The notes under the pieces were generated by a model. That model was given only the letters and a program-made list of their open reading frames with translations, did no database searches and was not told the DNA's origin. Shown piece by piece: positions 50,265 through 59,985 of a stretch of DNA of 64,000 nt. Origin of the DNA: Ruminococcus sp. Its GTDB lineage: Bacteria; Bacillota; Clostridia; Oscillospirales; Ruminococcaceae. Every line of letters starts with the position of its first letter. Position 1 is the stretch's first letter. The position numbers were made by a program, and so were the translations under genes. The stretch covers positions 62,001 to 126,000 of the forward strand of contig JAEEVL010000003.1 in NCBI GenBank assembly GCA_016290875.1, read 5' to 3'.

Positions 50265-52139
50265 ATGAAAAAAATCATATCAATTATGACCGCATTTGCT
50301 ATAATCGGCGCAGCTGCGCCGGTCTACGGCAATTTCAATGCTGGAAACAGCTTTGAAGCAGCCGCGGTTGACATAGTTGAAGGCGAAGAGGTACTCATTG
50401 CCGTCGCAGATCCAAGTACTATGGACTATATCGCAGGTGTGACCGTAAACATAGAGCTCGACAACGGCAAAACCCAGACCATTGTCACAAAAGATGAACC
50501 CGTTGTTTTCCGCCACAACGGTCACAGCGGCATTATCTCAATAGCATCTATGCCCGAGGGTTACGCATACGCTGAGGGTTTCACAAAAGAACGCGCATTC
50601 ATGGAGGACTCCGAGTCCGCTGTGCTTTGGCTCAAACGCGTTGAAGGCTACGAACCGCCGACAACAGCTCCTGTGACAACTACCACCTCTTCAACAACAT
50701 CAGCTTTGACCACTACATCAAGTACTGTTGTTTCAACTACCAGCGGCTATGTATCTCCTCCCCCCACACTTCCAACGGAAGTAACCAAGGGCGACATCAC
50801 ATATGCAGTTGGTGAGAACTACACTACTGTAGTAAAATGCAGCGATACAGCTACCGGAAGCCTTTCTATCCTGACTTCAGTTAACTACAAACCGGTCGAG
50901 TACATCGGATCCTATGCATTCAAAAGAGCAAATATCAGTTCTGTCACTATCCCGAATACAATAAAAGGTATATTTATGTATGCCTTCCAGGAATGTCCAA
51001 ACCTCACCTCAGTTACTATCCCCTCTTCTGTTAAGAGTATAGAAAAGGGAGCTTTCCAGGACTGCTCAAGCCTAAAAAGTGTGTTCATACTCAATCCTGA
51101 CTGTGAGATAGATGACAGTCCCTATACTTTCAATGACCAGAGATTAGACGGTACAGGCGATAAACCGGACGCTCACTTCTCCGGAACTATCTACGGCTAC
51201 AAAGATTCAACAGCTCAGGATTACGCTGAAAAGTACGGTTGTAAGTTCGTTGCTCTTGACGGCGAAGACATCGCAAAGGCAGATGTATTCGTTTCTATTG
51301 CCGATGACAAGAAAACTCTCCAGACAACATATGAAAAAGTGACCGCTTACGACTTCAACGCTGACGGCATTGTGTCAGTTGACGAAGCACTTTATGCAGC
51401 GCATGAAAAATACTATGAAGGCGGCGCAGCAAAGGGGTACAGGTCTGTAATCAGCACATTCGGCAACACGCTCCAGAAGCTCTGGGGCATCGAAAACGGT
51501 GGAGCTTTCGGATATACTGTTAACAGCACATTTCCTTCTTCGCTTGATGGCAAAGTCGAGAACGGCGACAGCGTTTATGCCTTTGCATACAGTGATCTCT
51601 CCACCTTCACCGACTCATACTCGAAATTCAACAGCTATTCAGTAAGCTCAGATGCAGGTGAACCGATCGCTCTCACTCTCAGCAAAAGCTACTACGAAAC
51701 CGCTTCCAGTATACAGTTCACCCCTCTCGGAGAAGCTGTTATAACAGTTGACGGCAAACCAACAGAATACATCACCGATAAAAACGGTCAGGTAAGCATT
51801 ATTATCAATGAGGCCGGCAAGCACGTTATCAGTGCAACTTCTGAAAAATACAACCTCGTTCCACCCGTCTGCATTGCCGAGATCAAGGGTACAGCTACAG
51901 AAAGACCTGAGCCCACCATGAAAGGCGACGCAAACCTCGACAACAACGTAAATATCGCAGATGCAGTCCTCGTTATGCAGGCAGCTACAAATCCCGACAA
52001 ATACGCAAGAGGAAAAACGGAATACAGCATAACACTCCAGGGCGAGGTAAACGCCGATGTTGACGGCAGCGCAGGTCTCACAAACAGAGACGCACTCCTT
52101 ATACAGAAATTCAAGCTTGGTCTTATAAGCAAATTCTGA
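50265..52139 (+). CDS. Secreted leucine-rich (BspA-like) protein with C-terminal dockerin
   Basis: A 624-residue exported protein. Signal peptide (1 to about 33), N-terminal beta domain (about 35-130), Thr/Ser linker (about 130-165), BspA-type leucine-rich repeats (about 195-265; YIGSYAFKRANISSVTIP, YAFQECPNLTSVTIPSSVKS), a middle domain with an EF-hand-like loop (YDFNADGIVSVDEALYAA) seen in many Clostridial surface proteins, and a C-terminal dockerin (about 552-624; GDANLDNNVNIADAVLVMQ, NADVDGSAGLTNRDALLIQK). The second dockerin loop differs from the usual form (AGLTNRD), so binding may be weak or selective. No catalytic site was seen. Its stop lies 40 bases before the propeller-HD-GYP gene. 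Confidence 0.85.
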   Translation: MKKIISIMTAFAIIGAAAPVYGNFNAGNSFEAAAVDIVEGEEVLIAVADPSTMDYIAGVTVNIELDNGKTQTIVTKDEPVVFRHNGHSGIISIASMPEGYAYAEGFTKERAFMEDSESAVLWLKRVEGYEPPTTAPVTTTTSSTTSALTTTSSTVVSTTSGYVSPPPTLPTEVTKGDITYAVGENYTTVVKCSDTATGSLSILTSVNYKPVEYIGSYAFKRANISSVTIPNTIKGIFMYAFQECPNLTSVTIPSSVKSIEKGAFQDCSSLKSVFILNPDCEIDDSPYTFNDQRLDGTGDKPDAHFSGTIYGYKDSTAQDYAEKYGCKFVALDGEDIAKADVFVSIADDKKTLQTTYEKVTAYDFNADGIVSVDEALYAAHEKYYEGGAAKGYRSVISTFGNTLQKLWGIENGGAFGYTVNSTFPSSLDGKVENGDSVYAFAYSDLSTFTDSYSKFNSYSVSSDAGEPIALTLSKSYYETASSIQFTPLGEAVITVDGKPTEYITDKNGQVSIIINEAGKHVISATSEKYNLVPPVCIAEIKGTATERPEPTMKGDANLDNNVNIADAVLVMQAATNPDKYARGKTEYSITLQGEVNADVDGSAGLTNRDALLIQKFKLGLISKF

Positions 52140-52178
52140 CAAATATCGTTCTTTCTTTTATATAAGGGAGGAATAAAA

Positions 52179-55100
52179 TTGAAAAAAATCAATAATAAAG
52201 CGCAGTATATACGCGCAGCAGCTATTATGCTGGCCTGTCTGTTCATCAACTGTATCGGCAGACAGTTTGCAGCACATTTCACTTTGCCCGGCTGGTTCGA
52301 TTCCTACGGCACTTTCACAGCAGCATATCTTCTTGGGCCTGTCCCCGGTGCAATAACAGGTATGGCAAGCAACCTGGTATTCGGATGCAACGATCTCGCT
52401 TCGGCAGCTTATGCGATAGTCAGCCTATATATAGGCCTTGAAGTCGGAAGGCTGGCGAAAAAAGGATACTTTGAAACGCTTTTCCACACTATGACAGTAG
52501 CAGGAGTCATAGCTTCCGGCTGTGTCGTGCTGTCCTCGATACTGAATATATTTCTTTACAATGGCACGACTAATAACGTATGGGGTGACGGAGTCCTGGA
52601 CTATCTCCGCGAAAACGGTATGCCCAAAGCTGTTGCCGCTGTCATAGGCGAATTCTACATCGAATTTCCGGACAAACTGCTCACCTCGCTGGTACTGTAT
52701 GTATTCGTGCGAATATCACGCTCATGCTCAGGTGACAAGAAAAAAGCAGCAGCCAAAGACACAGCCGCACTCTCGGTATGCTTACTGCTGCTCAATCAGT
52801 TTGCACCGTTTGCTTTCCGTGCAGATGCAGCAGATGAAGAAGACTCCAGGAACGCTCTGCACGTCTCCTACATACAAACGGTATACGATGCCGGAAGCGG
52901 TCTTCTCTGCGGTCACGCAAACGCCGTAGCAGAGACAAAGAACGGCATTATGTGGATAGGAACCTATGCTGGTCTTTACCGCTATAACGGCAGCGAATTC
53001 GTCCATATGTCCGATCTGAAAGGCGTAAAGAACGTAAACAGTCTCTACGTCGATGATGATGACAGGGTATGGATAGGAACTAACGACAACGGTGTCGCAA
53101 TTATGGAAAACGAGACCGTTATCGACATCATAAACTCCGAAGACGGTCTGCCGTCCGATTCGATAAAAGCCATAACACAGGGTTCTGACGGTGTTTATTA
53201 TATCGGCACATCTAGCGGTATAGTTTCCATCAAATATGGTGAAGAAACAACTCTCCATTCTGATATGGAAGAGATCGACTACACCAGCAAGCTTTCAGCG
53301 GACGAGCACGGCAACGTCGCCGCCATAGACTCTATGGGTATACTTTACATCCTGAGAAACGGCAAGGTCATCACAAAGCTTGAAAAGAGCTATAACCACT
53401 CAAAAATAGCCTGCTGCAACTTTGCAAAGGACAATACGCTGTTTATCGGAACTACCGGAGGACTCGTCAGTGAGTACTCCCTTAATAACGACCAGCTGAA
53501 AAACATACGCAATACTTACTGCAGCGAAGCTACAAAGATCAACAACATTTACCCCGATGAAGAGGACGATATGATATGGCTCTGTGCTGATAACGGTATC
53601 GGCTATATCACAGCTTCCCGTGAATTCACGATGCAGGAATCCGGAGAATTCAACAACTCGATAGAGAATATGCTTACCGACTATCAGGGCAACCTGTGGT
53701 TTGCTTCCTCAAGACTCGGACTTCTCAGACTCTCACGCTCATCGGTAACAGATATATACTCCGACGCCGGAATTACTCCCGATGTCGTAAATACAACAGC
53801 TCTCTTCAACGATCTGCTCTATGTCGGTACAGACAGCGGCTTGACCATCATAGATACAGCTGCACACAAGCAGATTGAAAACGACCTCACAGAAAAACTC
53901 AACGGTGACCGTATCAGATGCCTTATGACCGATTCCAGAGACAATCTCTGGATATGCACATATGGCTCTGGACTCATTGCAGTTGACACCAAAGGCGATA
54001 TACAGTTCTATTCCAAGACTTTCTCCGAGATCGGCAACCGTGTAAGAGTCTGCCTTGAACTGTCAGACGGAACTATTGCAGCAACCTGTACGGATGGTAT
54101 CATACTCCTGAAAGACGGCAAGATCAGTGGTTCCGTGCATTACAGCGATGAATTCGGACACGCTCAGGTGCTGTGTATGCTTGAGGGTGATGACGGAACT
54201 CTCTATGCCGGCACAGATGGAAACGGCATAGCCGTTATCAAAGACGGCAAGGTCACAAACAGGATAACACATGAAAGCGGTCTCCCGTCAGAGGTAATAC
54301 TCCGTATGGTGAATGATCCTGAAGACGGAAGTATGTTCATTGTCACCTCAAACAGCATATGTCATATGAAGGGCGGTCAGGTCAGAACACTTGACAATTT
54401 TCCATATTTCAACAACTATGACATCGTGATCGACAATGACGACGAAATGTTCATCAGCGGAAGCGCCGGCATATACGTCGTAAACAAAGACGAACTCCTC
54501 AATGATACAAAGCCCGAGTTCAGTCTTCTCAGCAACAACATCGGTCTCGACCACGCACTCACAGCAAATGCTTGGAATGCACTCTCTGATTCAAAGGATC
54601 TGTATCTTTCAACAGCCAAGGGCGTGTTCAAGTTAAATCTCGATCATTACCTGATCAGTCACGACAATTTCAGCATAATGCTCGATACTGTCAAAATCGA
54701 CGACGAAACACAGCAGATGGATAAGGATTCAGAACTTGTCATCGGCCGCAATACCGTCAAGATCGACTTTATCCCCGAGATAGTCAACTACACACTCTAT
54801 GATCCGGCGCTGGCATACCGCCTTGAGGGATTTGAAAACACCTGGACAACGACAACCCTCAAAGATCTGCGCTATATCACCTATACTAACCTCAGACCGG
54901 GAAAATATGTCCTTCATCTTGCTGTCCTCGATGAGAACGGCAATCACATAAAGGAAGTCGCCTGTGCCTTTGAAAAGGAAATGGCGATATACGACCACTC
55001 ATGGTTCAAGTACTATATGATAGTGGTAGCAGCTATATTCATCGGCTGGCTGACATGGTTCATCACAAGGACACAGATACAGCACACTCTCCAGTTACAG

Positions 55101-55763
55101 CAGTCAAAGCTCGCACTCGCACTCCAGCAGGTACAGATGGGCAACGAGACCATTCTCGCTATCGCCAAGACTGTTGATGCCAAGGATCTGCGAACCAGCA
55201 AGCACTCGCAGAGAGTTTCCGAGTATTCCGCACTTATCGCAAAGGAATACGGATTCACCAAGGAAGAACAGGAGAATATCCGGAATGCAGCTCTTCTCCA
55301 CGACATCGGCAAGATAGGTATCCCCGATTCAGTTCTCAACAAGCCCGGACGTCTCACCGATGAAGAGTACGCTATAATGAAGACTCACGTTACAAGAGGT
55401 TCTGAGATACTCAAGGACTTCACCCTCATTGACCACGTTGTCGAGGGCGCAAGATACCACCACGAACGCTATGACGGAAACGGATACCCGGACAAGCTCA
55501 AGGGCGAAGAGATACCGCTTTACGGCAGGATAATCTCTATCGCGGACGCATTCGATGCTATGACCGCTAACCGTGTTTACCGAAAGCGCCAGGACTTCGA
55601 TTACGTTATGGGCGAGCTGCACAAAGGCAGAGGAACGCAGTTCGATCCCGAGCTCCTTGACATCTTCCTGAAGATAATCGAAGACAAGAAGATAGACATC
55701 GACGCACTTTACAGTCCCGATGCACAACCCGGCGAAGAAGCCACCGATGCTCCGGCAAAATAA
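52179..55763 (+). CDS. Membrane propeller-HD-GYP receptor (cyclic-di-GMP phosphodiesterase type)
   Basis: A 1,194-residue fusion. The N-terminal 185 residues have about five membrane helices and look like an ECF S-component or MASE-type membrane domain (GPVPGAITGMASNLVFG). A second hydrophobic stretch (about 190-212) is followed by two-component-regulator propeller repeats (about 225-775; AETKNGIMWIGTYAGLYRYN, DDDDRVWIGTNDNGVAIMEN, DSRDNLWICTYGSGLIAVD), a Y_Y_Y domain (about 865-930), a membrane helix (about 943-963), a short coiled coil and a complete HD-GYP domain (about 985-1170; LLHDIGKIGIPD, HHERYDGNGYPD). All HD and GYP residues are present, so breakdown of cyclic-di-GMP or a related nucleotide is likely. 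The propeller probably senses polysaccharide, as in hybrid two-component sensors of gut bacteria. TTG 52179 follows GGGAGG. Confidence 0.88.
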   Translation: MKKINNKAQYIRAAAIMLACLFINCIGRQFAAHFTLPGWFDSYGTFTAAYLLGPVPGAITGMASNLVFGCNDLASAAYAIVSLYIGLEVGRLAKKGYFETLFHTMTVAGVIASGCVVLSSILNIFLYNGTTNNVWGDGVLDYLRENGMPKAVAAVIGEFYIEFPDKLLTSLVLYVFVRISRSCSGDKKKAAAKDTAALSVCLLLLNQFAPFAFRADAADEEDSRNALHVSYIQTVYDAGSGLLCGHANAVAETKNGIMWIGTYAGLYRYNGSEFVHMSDLKGVKNVNSLYVDDDDRVWIGTNDNGVAIMENETVIDIINSEDGLPSDSIKAITQGSDGVYYIGTSSGIVSIKYGEETTLHSDMEEIDYTSKLSADEHGNVAAIDSMGILYILRNGKVITKLEKSYNHSKIACCNFAKDNTLFIGTTGGLVSEYSLNNDQLKNIRNTYCSEATKINNIYPDEEDDMIWLCADNGIGYITASREFTMQESGEFNNSIENMLTDYQGNLWFASSRLGLLRLSRSSVTDIYSDAGITPDVVNTTALFNDLLYVGTDSGLTIIDTAAHKQIENDLTEKLNGDRIRCLMTDSRDNLWICTYGSGLIAVDTKGDIQFYSKTFSEIGNRVRVCLELSDGTIAATCTDGIILLKDGKISGSVHYSDEFGHAQVLCMLEGDDGTLYAGTDGNGIAVIKDGKVTNRITHESGLPSEVILRMVNDPEDGSMFIVTSNSICHMKGGQVRTLDNFPYFNNYDIVIDNDDEMFISGSAGIYVVNKDELLNDTKPEFSLLSNNIGLDHALTANAWNALSDSKDLYLSTAKGVFKLNLDHYLISHDNFSIMLDTVKIDDETQQMDKDSELVIGRNTVKIDFIPEIVNYTLYDPALAYRLEGFENTWTTTTLKDLRYITYTNLRPGKYVLHLAVLDENGNHIKEVACAFEKEMAIYDHSWFKYYMIVVAAIFIGWLTWFITRTQIQHTLQLQQSKLALALQQVQMGNETILAIAKTVDAKDLRTSKHSQRVSEYSALIAKEYGFTKEEQENIRNAALLHDIGKIGIPDSVLNKPGRLTDEEYAIMKTHVTRGSEILKDFTLIDHVVEGARYHHERYDGNGYPDKLKGEEIPLYGRIISIADAFDAMTANRVYRKRQDFDYVMGELHKGRGTQFDPELLDIFLKIIEDKKIDIDALYSPDAQPGEEATDAPAK

Positions 55764-55767
55764 ACCG

Positions 55768-55796
55768 AAAGGACTCCCGATGGGAGTCCTTTTTTA
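55768..55796 (+). terminator. Terminator of the propeller-HD-GYP gene
   Basis: AAAGGACTCCC / GGGAGTCCTTT with a 3-base loop followed by a T run. Confidence 0.92.
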
Positions 55797-55867
55797 CGCC
55801 ATTCCGGTAACATCAGCCACCCCGAAGGTTTATTTTTATAATTATCAAAATAAAAATTCATTTTTGC

Positions 55868-55896
55868 TTGCAAAACCGCTTAGAATGTAGTATAAT
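55868..55896 (+). promoter_or_regulatory. Promoter of the YfhO-like gene
   Basis: TTGCAA (55868-55873), 17-base spacer, TATAAT (55891-55896), 73 bases before the start codon. Confidence 0.7.
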
Positions 55897-55968
55897 GGTA
55901 AGGTATATTAAAATAGGGGAGTATGGCGTTTTACGCATATCCCCGTATAACAGCAAGGAGGAAGAAAA

Positions 55969-58900
55969 TTGGCTAAGTCACACTCTTCAGCCGCTGCCAA
56001 AAAACAGCGTACCACAAGCAGCGGTAAGCCAAAGAATAACAGTACCAAGCCACGCAGTTCAGCTCCGATCAGACCTGGTGGAAAAGCTGCTGAGACGATC
56101 TCAGCTTTCAGAGGTCAGAAATTCAGCATACTTATCTGTTTTGCAGCCTTTCTGATACCATTTCTGCTCACGCTGATAGCTTACGCAGGATTTGACGTAT
56201 ATCCGTTCGGCAAGCGCTCGGTCCTCACACTCGACCTTAACGGTCAGTACATCTACTATTTTGAGGCGATACGCAACGCCTTCCGAGGAGACGGCAGCCT
56301 GTTCTACAACTGGAGCCGAAACCTTTCCGGTGGCTTTATGGGTATCATTGGCTACTATCTCGCCAGCCCGTTCACGCTGATACCGGTACTAATGCCGAGA
56401 GAATACATCCTCGAAGCGATAATGATTATGCAGATGTGCAAGGTCGGCGCCTGCGGCTTCACATTCTGTATCTACGCTCAGAAATCCAAGAAGCTCCCCG
56501 CAGGACCTGCGCTGATCTTCTCAATAATGTATGCGATGATGGCATTCGTAGTTATCCAGCTCATAGATCCTATGTGGATAGACGGCCCGATACTCCTGCC
56601 GCTCGTCATACTCGGTATCGAGCACCTTGTCGATGACGGAAGAAAGCTCGGATACATTCTCCCGACAGCACTTATCTTCATCGCAAACTTCTACATCGGC
56701 TTCATGATAGCGATATTCATCGCGATCTACTTTACTTATTACCTTTTCTTCGGTTCAGAAAAGAAATTCAGGAGCATAAAGGAATATGCAAAGACGGTCG
56801 GCATAATGGCAGGCTCGACGGTCGTCGTCGCTATGCTGAGTGCGATAATGATACTGCCGGTATACAATGCGCTGAAGCTCGGTAAATTCGACTTCTCCGA
56901 TCCTGTATATGACTGGCACCAGCACCTCTTCAAGCTCCCCGAACTCATACCTACTCTGCTCCCCAACCAGTATTACTCCGTAAACGTTGACACCGGAACA
57001 AAACTCTACGGACGTCCGGAGATATACTGCGGCGTGCTCACAGTAGTCCTCGCACCGCTCTACTTCTTCAACAAGAATATCAAGTGGAACAAGAAAGTCG
57101 GCTACGGTATCCTCGTTACAGTAATGGTAATGAGTATGTACATCAAGCCGCTCAATATGTACTGGCACGGCGGTCAGGATCCTAACTGGCTCCCTTACAG
57201 ATACTCCTTCCTGCTTTCATTCGTCCTTGTATCTATGGCAGCAGAGGTATTCGCAAATCTCGACGGCTTAAAGCTCAACAGAGACAGCATACTCAATGAC
57301 TTCGGCAAGTATTCAAGTCCAGTCATTTATGGCGGCGGAGTATTCTCCGTGATCGCTATACTCATACTCAGCTTTATGGCTGTTTCCTCAAAGTACGACT
57401 ACACCAGCGAAAAGCTCAAGGGTTACCAGTACCCTGCAAAGGGACTCTTCTACAAGGCAAAGATGAACTTCGGTTCGGATTACTGGACAGAGATATGGCT
57501 CGGAACTCTCGGCTTCGGACTTCTCCTCGCAGGTATCTATACTGTGCTCGTATTCTCATACAGCACTACAAAGAAGAAGAACCTCCGCAACGTGCTCCTC
57601 GTTGTTATGGCTTGCCTCGTATCGTTTGAGGGCGGCTATAACTGCTATGACTCGTTCAGAAAGATCTACAAGGAAGTCGGCAACAGCTGCCGCAACTCCT
57701 ACGTTGATATCACAAGCGCTCCGGACGATATCGTTGCAAAGCTCGAAGATTACGACGGCAGCTTCTACCGTGCAGAAAAGACCTACAACCGTATGGTAAA
57801 CGACAATATGGCTTACGGTCTGAGAGGTATAACACACTCCAGCTCGGTAATGAACACTAAGGCACTCCAGGCTATCGACAACCTCGGCTACTTCACACAG
57901 AGCTATGAATCAAAGTATGAGGGATGCAATCCTGTTGCTGATTCACTCATGGGTATCAAGTACGTTATCGACTCACCTGTAAGAGCATCCAAGGACAAGC
58001 ATCTCCTTGACGCAACTTACGAAAAGGTTCTCGAGGGTATCGAATACGACCGCTACGACGATCCTAACCGTAAGGTCGTAAAGGATAAGGTAGACATCTA
58101 CAAGAACCCCAACGCACTCTCGATTGGCTGGATGGCTGACAAGTCCATCCTCGATATGGAGCAGATGGATGAGACCGATCCTTTCAAGAACCTCAATAAT
58201 ATGCTCGGCAAAATGACCGGCAACCCCGATAAGGAATACTACACTTCTATCCCCTATACAGTTCACTTCGACGATAAGCAGGTCAACTACCACGACTACA
58301 AGCACACAAACGGTGTTGTACATGAATGTTGGGAATCCTACGCAACTTCAACAGACGCTGTTGTAAATGTCCGTTTGACTATCCCTAAAGACGGCGATCT
58401 GTATATGCACCTTTCCTCACAGCTCAAGAAGTCCTGTAACGTATGGATAGGAATCAAGAACGCAGAAGGCAAATACACCGGTTCAACATCTGATAACTAT
58501 GACAGTGCCGGAAAGTATTTCGATTCCAACTCTTCACCTATCGTTCGTCTCGGCGAGTTCAAAAAGGATCAGGAGATCGAAGTCCGCTTCACTATCCCGC
58601 CTACAAACGGAAAGTACACAGGTAAGAACGAGTACATCATGGTAAGAAAGGACGCAGGCTTCCAGTTCTGCAACCTCGACACAGATGAATTCGTAAAGGA
58701 TATAAACACACTCAAGGACGGTCAGTGGCAGATAGATACTGACAAGTCCAACGACCGCCACCTCGAAGGTAAGATCAACGTAAAGTCCGGACAGGTATTC
58801 GTTACATCTATCCCCTACGAGCCAGGCTGGACTGTTGAGATCGACGGCAAGAAGGTCGATAACCTCGTTAAGTATGAGGGCGAAGGCAAAAAACAGCACC

Positions 58901-59322
58901 TCGTAAACAAGGACGGCACAGAAGGTCAGATAGCTATCACAGACGCTTTCATCGGTATCAGAATGGATGACATCTCAGCCGGTGAACACACTATAACAAT
59001 GACCTATACTCCACCCGGATTCAAAACAGGTGTTGTAACACTGATACTCGGAATCATTGCCTGCGTATTCATCTTCATCTACGACAGACGCACCAACGAA
59101 GTCGTAAAGGCTAATATCGCTGCTAAGAAGGCTAAGAAAGCCAGTGAAATAATCGACGAGACAAGCACTGAGACTGAAGACTACCAGGAAGTTGAAGAGC
59201 CTGAAAAGGAACCCGTAAAGAGTGATGTTTCAGACATCGTTGAAGAGCTCCTCGAAGAAGAAAAGGTCAAAAGAGCTATCCCAAACAACACTCGCAGCAA
59301 TAAAAAGAAGGGTAAAAAATAA
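55969..59322 (+). CDS. YfhO-family large membrane protein
   Basis: A 1,117-residue bacterial membrane protein of the YfhO family (glycosyltransferase-like, GT-C fold). A basic Ser/Lys-rich N-terminus (1-45) precedes about twelve membrane helices (about 50-560), with the motif YPFGKRSVLTLDLNGQYIYY and TQGCRNSYVDITSAP-type region; an outer domain follows (about 560-1030; EPGWTVEIDGKKVDNLV), then a last helix (about 1035-1055) and a charged cytoplasmic tail. YfhO proteins glycosylate lipoteichoic acids or similar polymers in other Firmicutes. The TTG start at 55969 is preceded by GGAGGAAG. The gene stands alone between its own promoter and terminator. Confidence 0.88.
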   Translation: MAKSHSSAAAKKQRTTSSGKPKNNSTKPRSSAPIRPGGKAAETISAFRGQKFSILICFAAFLIPFLLTLIAYAGFDVYPFGKRSVLTLDLNGQYIYYFEAIRNAFRGDGSLFYNWSRNLSGGFMGIIGYYLASPFTLIPVLMPREYILEAIMIMQMCKVGACGFTFCIYAQKSKKLPAGPALIFSIMYAMMAFVVIQLIDPMWIDGPILLPLVILGIEHLVDDGRKLGYILPTALIFIANFYIGFMIAIFIAIYFTYYLFFGSEKKFRSIKEYAKTVGIMAGSTVVVAMLSAIMILPVYNALKLGKFDFSDPVYDWHQHLFKLPELIPTLLPNQYYSVNVDTGTKLYGRPEIYCGVLTVVLAPLYFFNKNIKWNKKVGYGILVTVMVMSMYIKPLNMYWHGGQDPNWLPYRYSFLLSFVLVSMAAEVFANLDGLKLNRDSILNDFGKYSSPVIYGGGVFSVIAILILSFMAVSSKYDYTSEKLKGYQYPAKGLFYKAKMNFGSDYWTEIWLGTLGFGLLLAGIYTVLVFSYSTTKKKNLRNVLLVVMACLVSFEGGYNCYDSFRKIYKEVGNSCRNSYVDITSAPDDIVAKLEDYDGSFYRAEKTYNRMVNDNMAYGLRGITHSSSVMNTKALQAIDNLGYFTQSYESKYEGCNPVADSLMGIKYVIDSPVRASKDKHLLDATYEKVLEGIEYDRYDDPNRKVVKDKVDIYKNPNALSIGWMADKSILDMEQMDETDPFKNLNNMLGKMTGNPDKEYYTSIPYTVHFDDKQVNYHDYKHTNGVVHECWESYATSTDAVVNVRLTIPKDGDLYMHLSSQLKKSCNVWIGIKNAEGKYTGSTSDNYDSAGKYFDSNSSPIVRLGEFKKDQEIEVRFTIPPTNGKYTGKNEYIMVRKDAGFQFCNLDTDEFVKDINTLKDGQWQIDTDKSNDRHLEGKINVKSGQVFVTSIPYEPGWTVEIDGKKVDNLVKYEGEGKKQHLVNKDGTEGQIAITDAFIGIRMDDISAGEHTITMTYTPPGFKTGVVTLILGIIACVFIFIYDRRTNEVVKANIAAKKAKKASEIIDETSTETEDYQEVEEPEKEPVKSDVSDIVEELLEEEKVKRAIPNNTRSNKKKGKK

Positions 59323-59331
59323 CCTATAACC

Positions 59332-59366
59332 AAACCCCGGAAGCAATTCGCTTCCGGGGTTTCTGT
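59332..59366 (+). terminator. Terminator of the YfhO-like gene
   Basis: Perfect 13-bp stem AAACCCCGGAAGC / GCTTCCGGGGTTT with a 5-base loop. Confidence 0.9.
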
Positions 59367-59379
59367 ATATCAAAAAAAT

Positions 59380-59405
59380 GGCGGACTTAAAAGTCCGCCG
59401 TTTTA
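59380..59405. terminator. Terminator of the flavin reductase gene (bidirectional)
   Basis: GGCGGACTT / AAGTCCGCC with A-rich sequence on the left and TTTT on the right. Confidence 0.85.
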
Positions 59406-59915
59406 TCATTCTTTAACGTAAGCAGCTGTTATCTCTGCAATATATGCTCTGTGATAAGGCTGAGGTCCGAAGAACTTCTCCGGTATACCGTCGTCTGTAA
59501 GGAAGCCTTCCTCTTTGAGGTCATAGCTGTACAGCTTGCGGCATACAAATATCATATTTGCCTCCTCAAAAGCCATACCATTTGTCAGCTCCTTGGGAGT
59601 AAGTCCTGTCTCCTTGACCTTATCGCAGTCTCTTCCTGAATGCGCGCCGCAGAACGAAAGAGCCTTGCGGTATTCCTCATCGAAGAAAGAAGCTGTGAAG
59701 TACTCGTTATCTTCAACGAAACCGTATGTATAGCGGTTGGGACGGATATAACAGGTAAGCACGTTCTTGTTCCAGAGTACGCCCATCTGTCCCCATGAAG
59801 CTGTCATAGTGTTGAATTTGTCCTTGTCTCCGGCAGTAAGCAGCATCCATTCTGTTCCTATCTTGGTAAACGGATCAAAACTGAGCTTTGAAAGATCGAT
59901 CTTTCTGAATGACAT
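59406..59915 (-). CDS. Flavin reductase-like FMN-binding protein
   Basis: A 169-residue split-barrel flavoprotein. GTEWMLLTAGDKDKFNTMTA, then SWGQMGVLWNK and CYIRPNRYTYGFVEDNEYFT match the flavin reductase-like fold, which uses FMN with NAD(P)H, and the family includes small uncharacterised redox proteins. ATG 59915 follows AGGAGG. It is not part of an operon with either neighbour, so the partner is unknown. Confidence 0.88.
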   Translation of the reverse strand: MSFRKIDLSKLSFDPFTKIGTEWMLLTAGDKDKFNTMTASWGQMGVLWNKNVLTCYIRPNRYTYGFVEDNEYFTASFFDEEYRKALSFCGAHSGRDCDKVKETGLTPKELTNGMAFEEANMIFVCRKLYSYDLKEEGFLTDDGIPEKFFGPQPYHRAYIAEITAAYVKE

Positions 59916-59985
59916 AAATAGTCCTCCTTTTATTGGTGTATTGTATATTATTACCGGACTGCCGCTCTTATACTGCCGTATGCTG

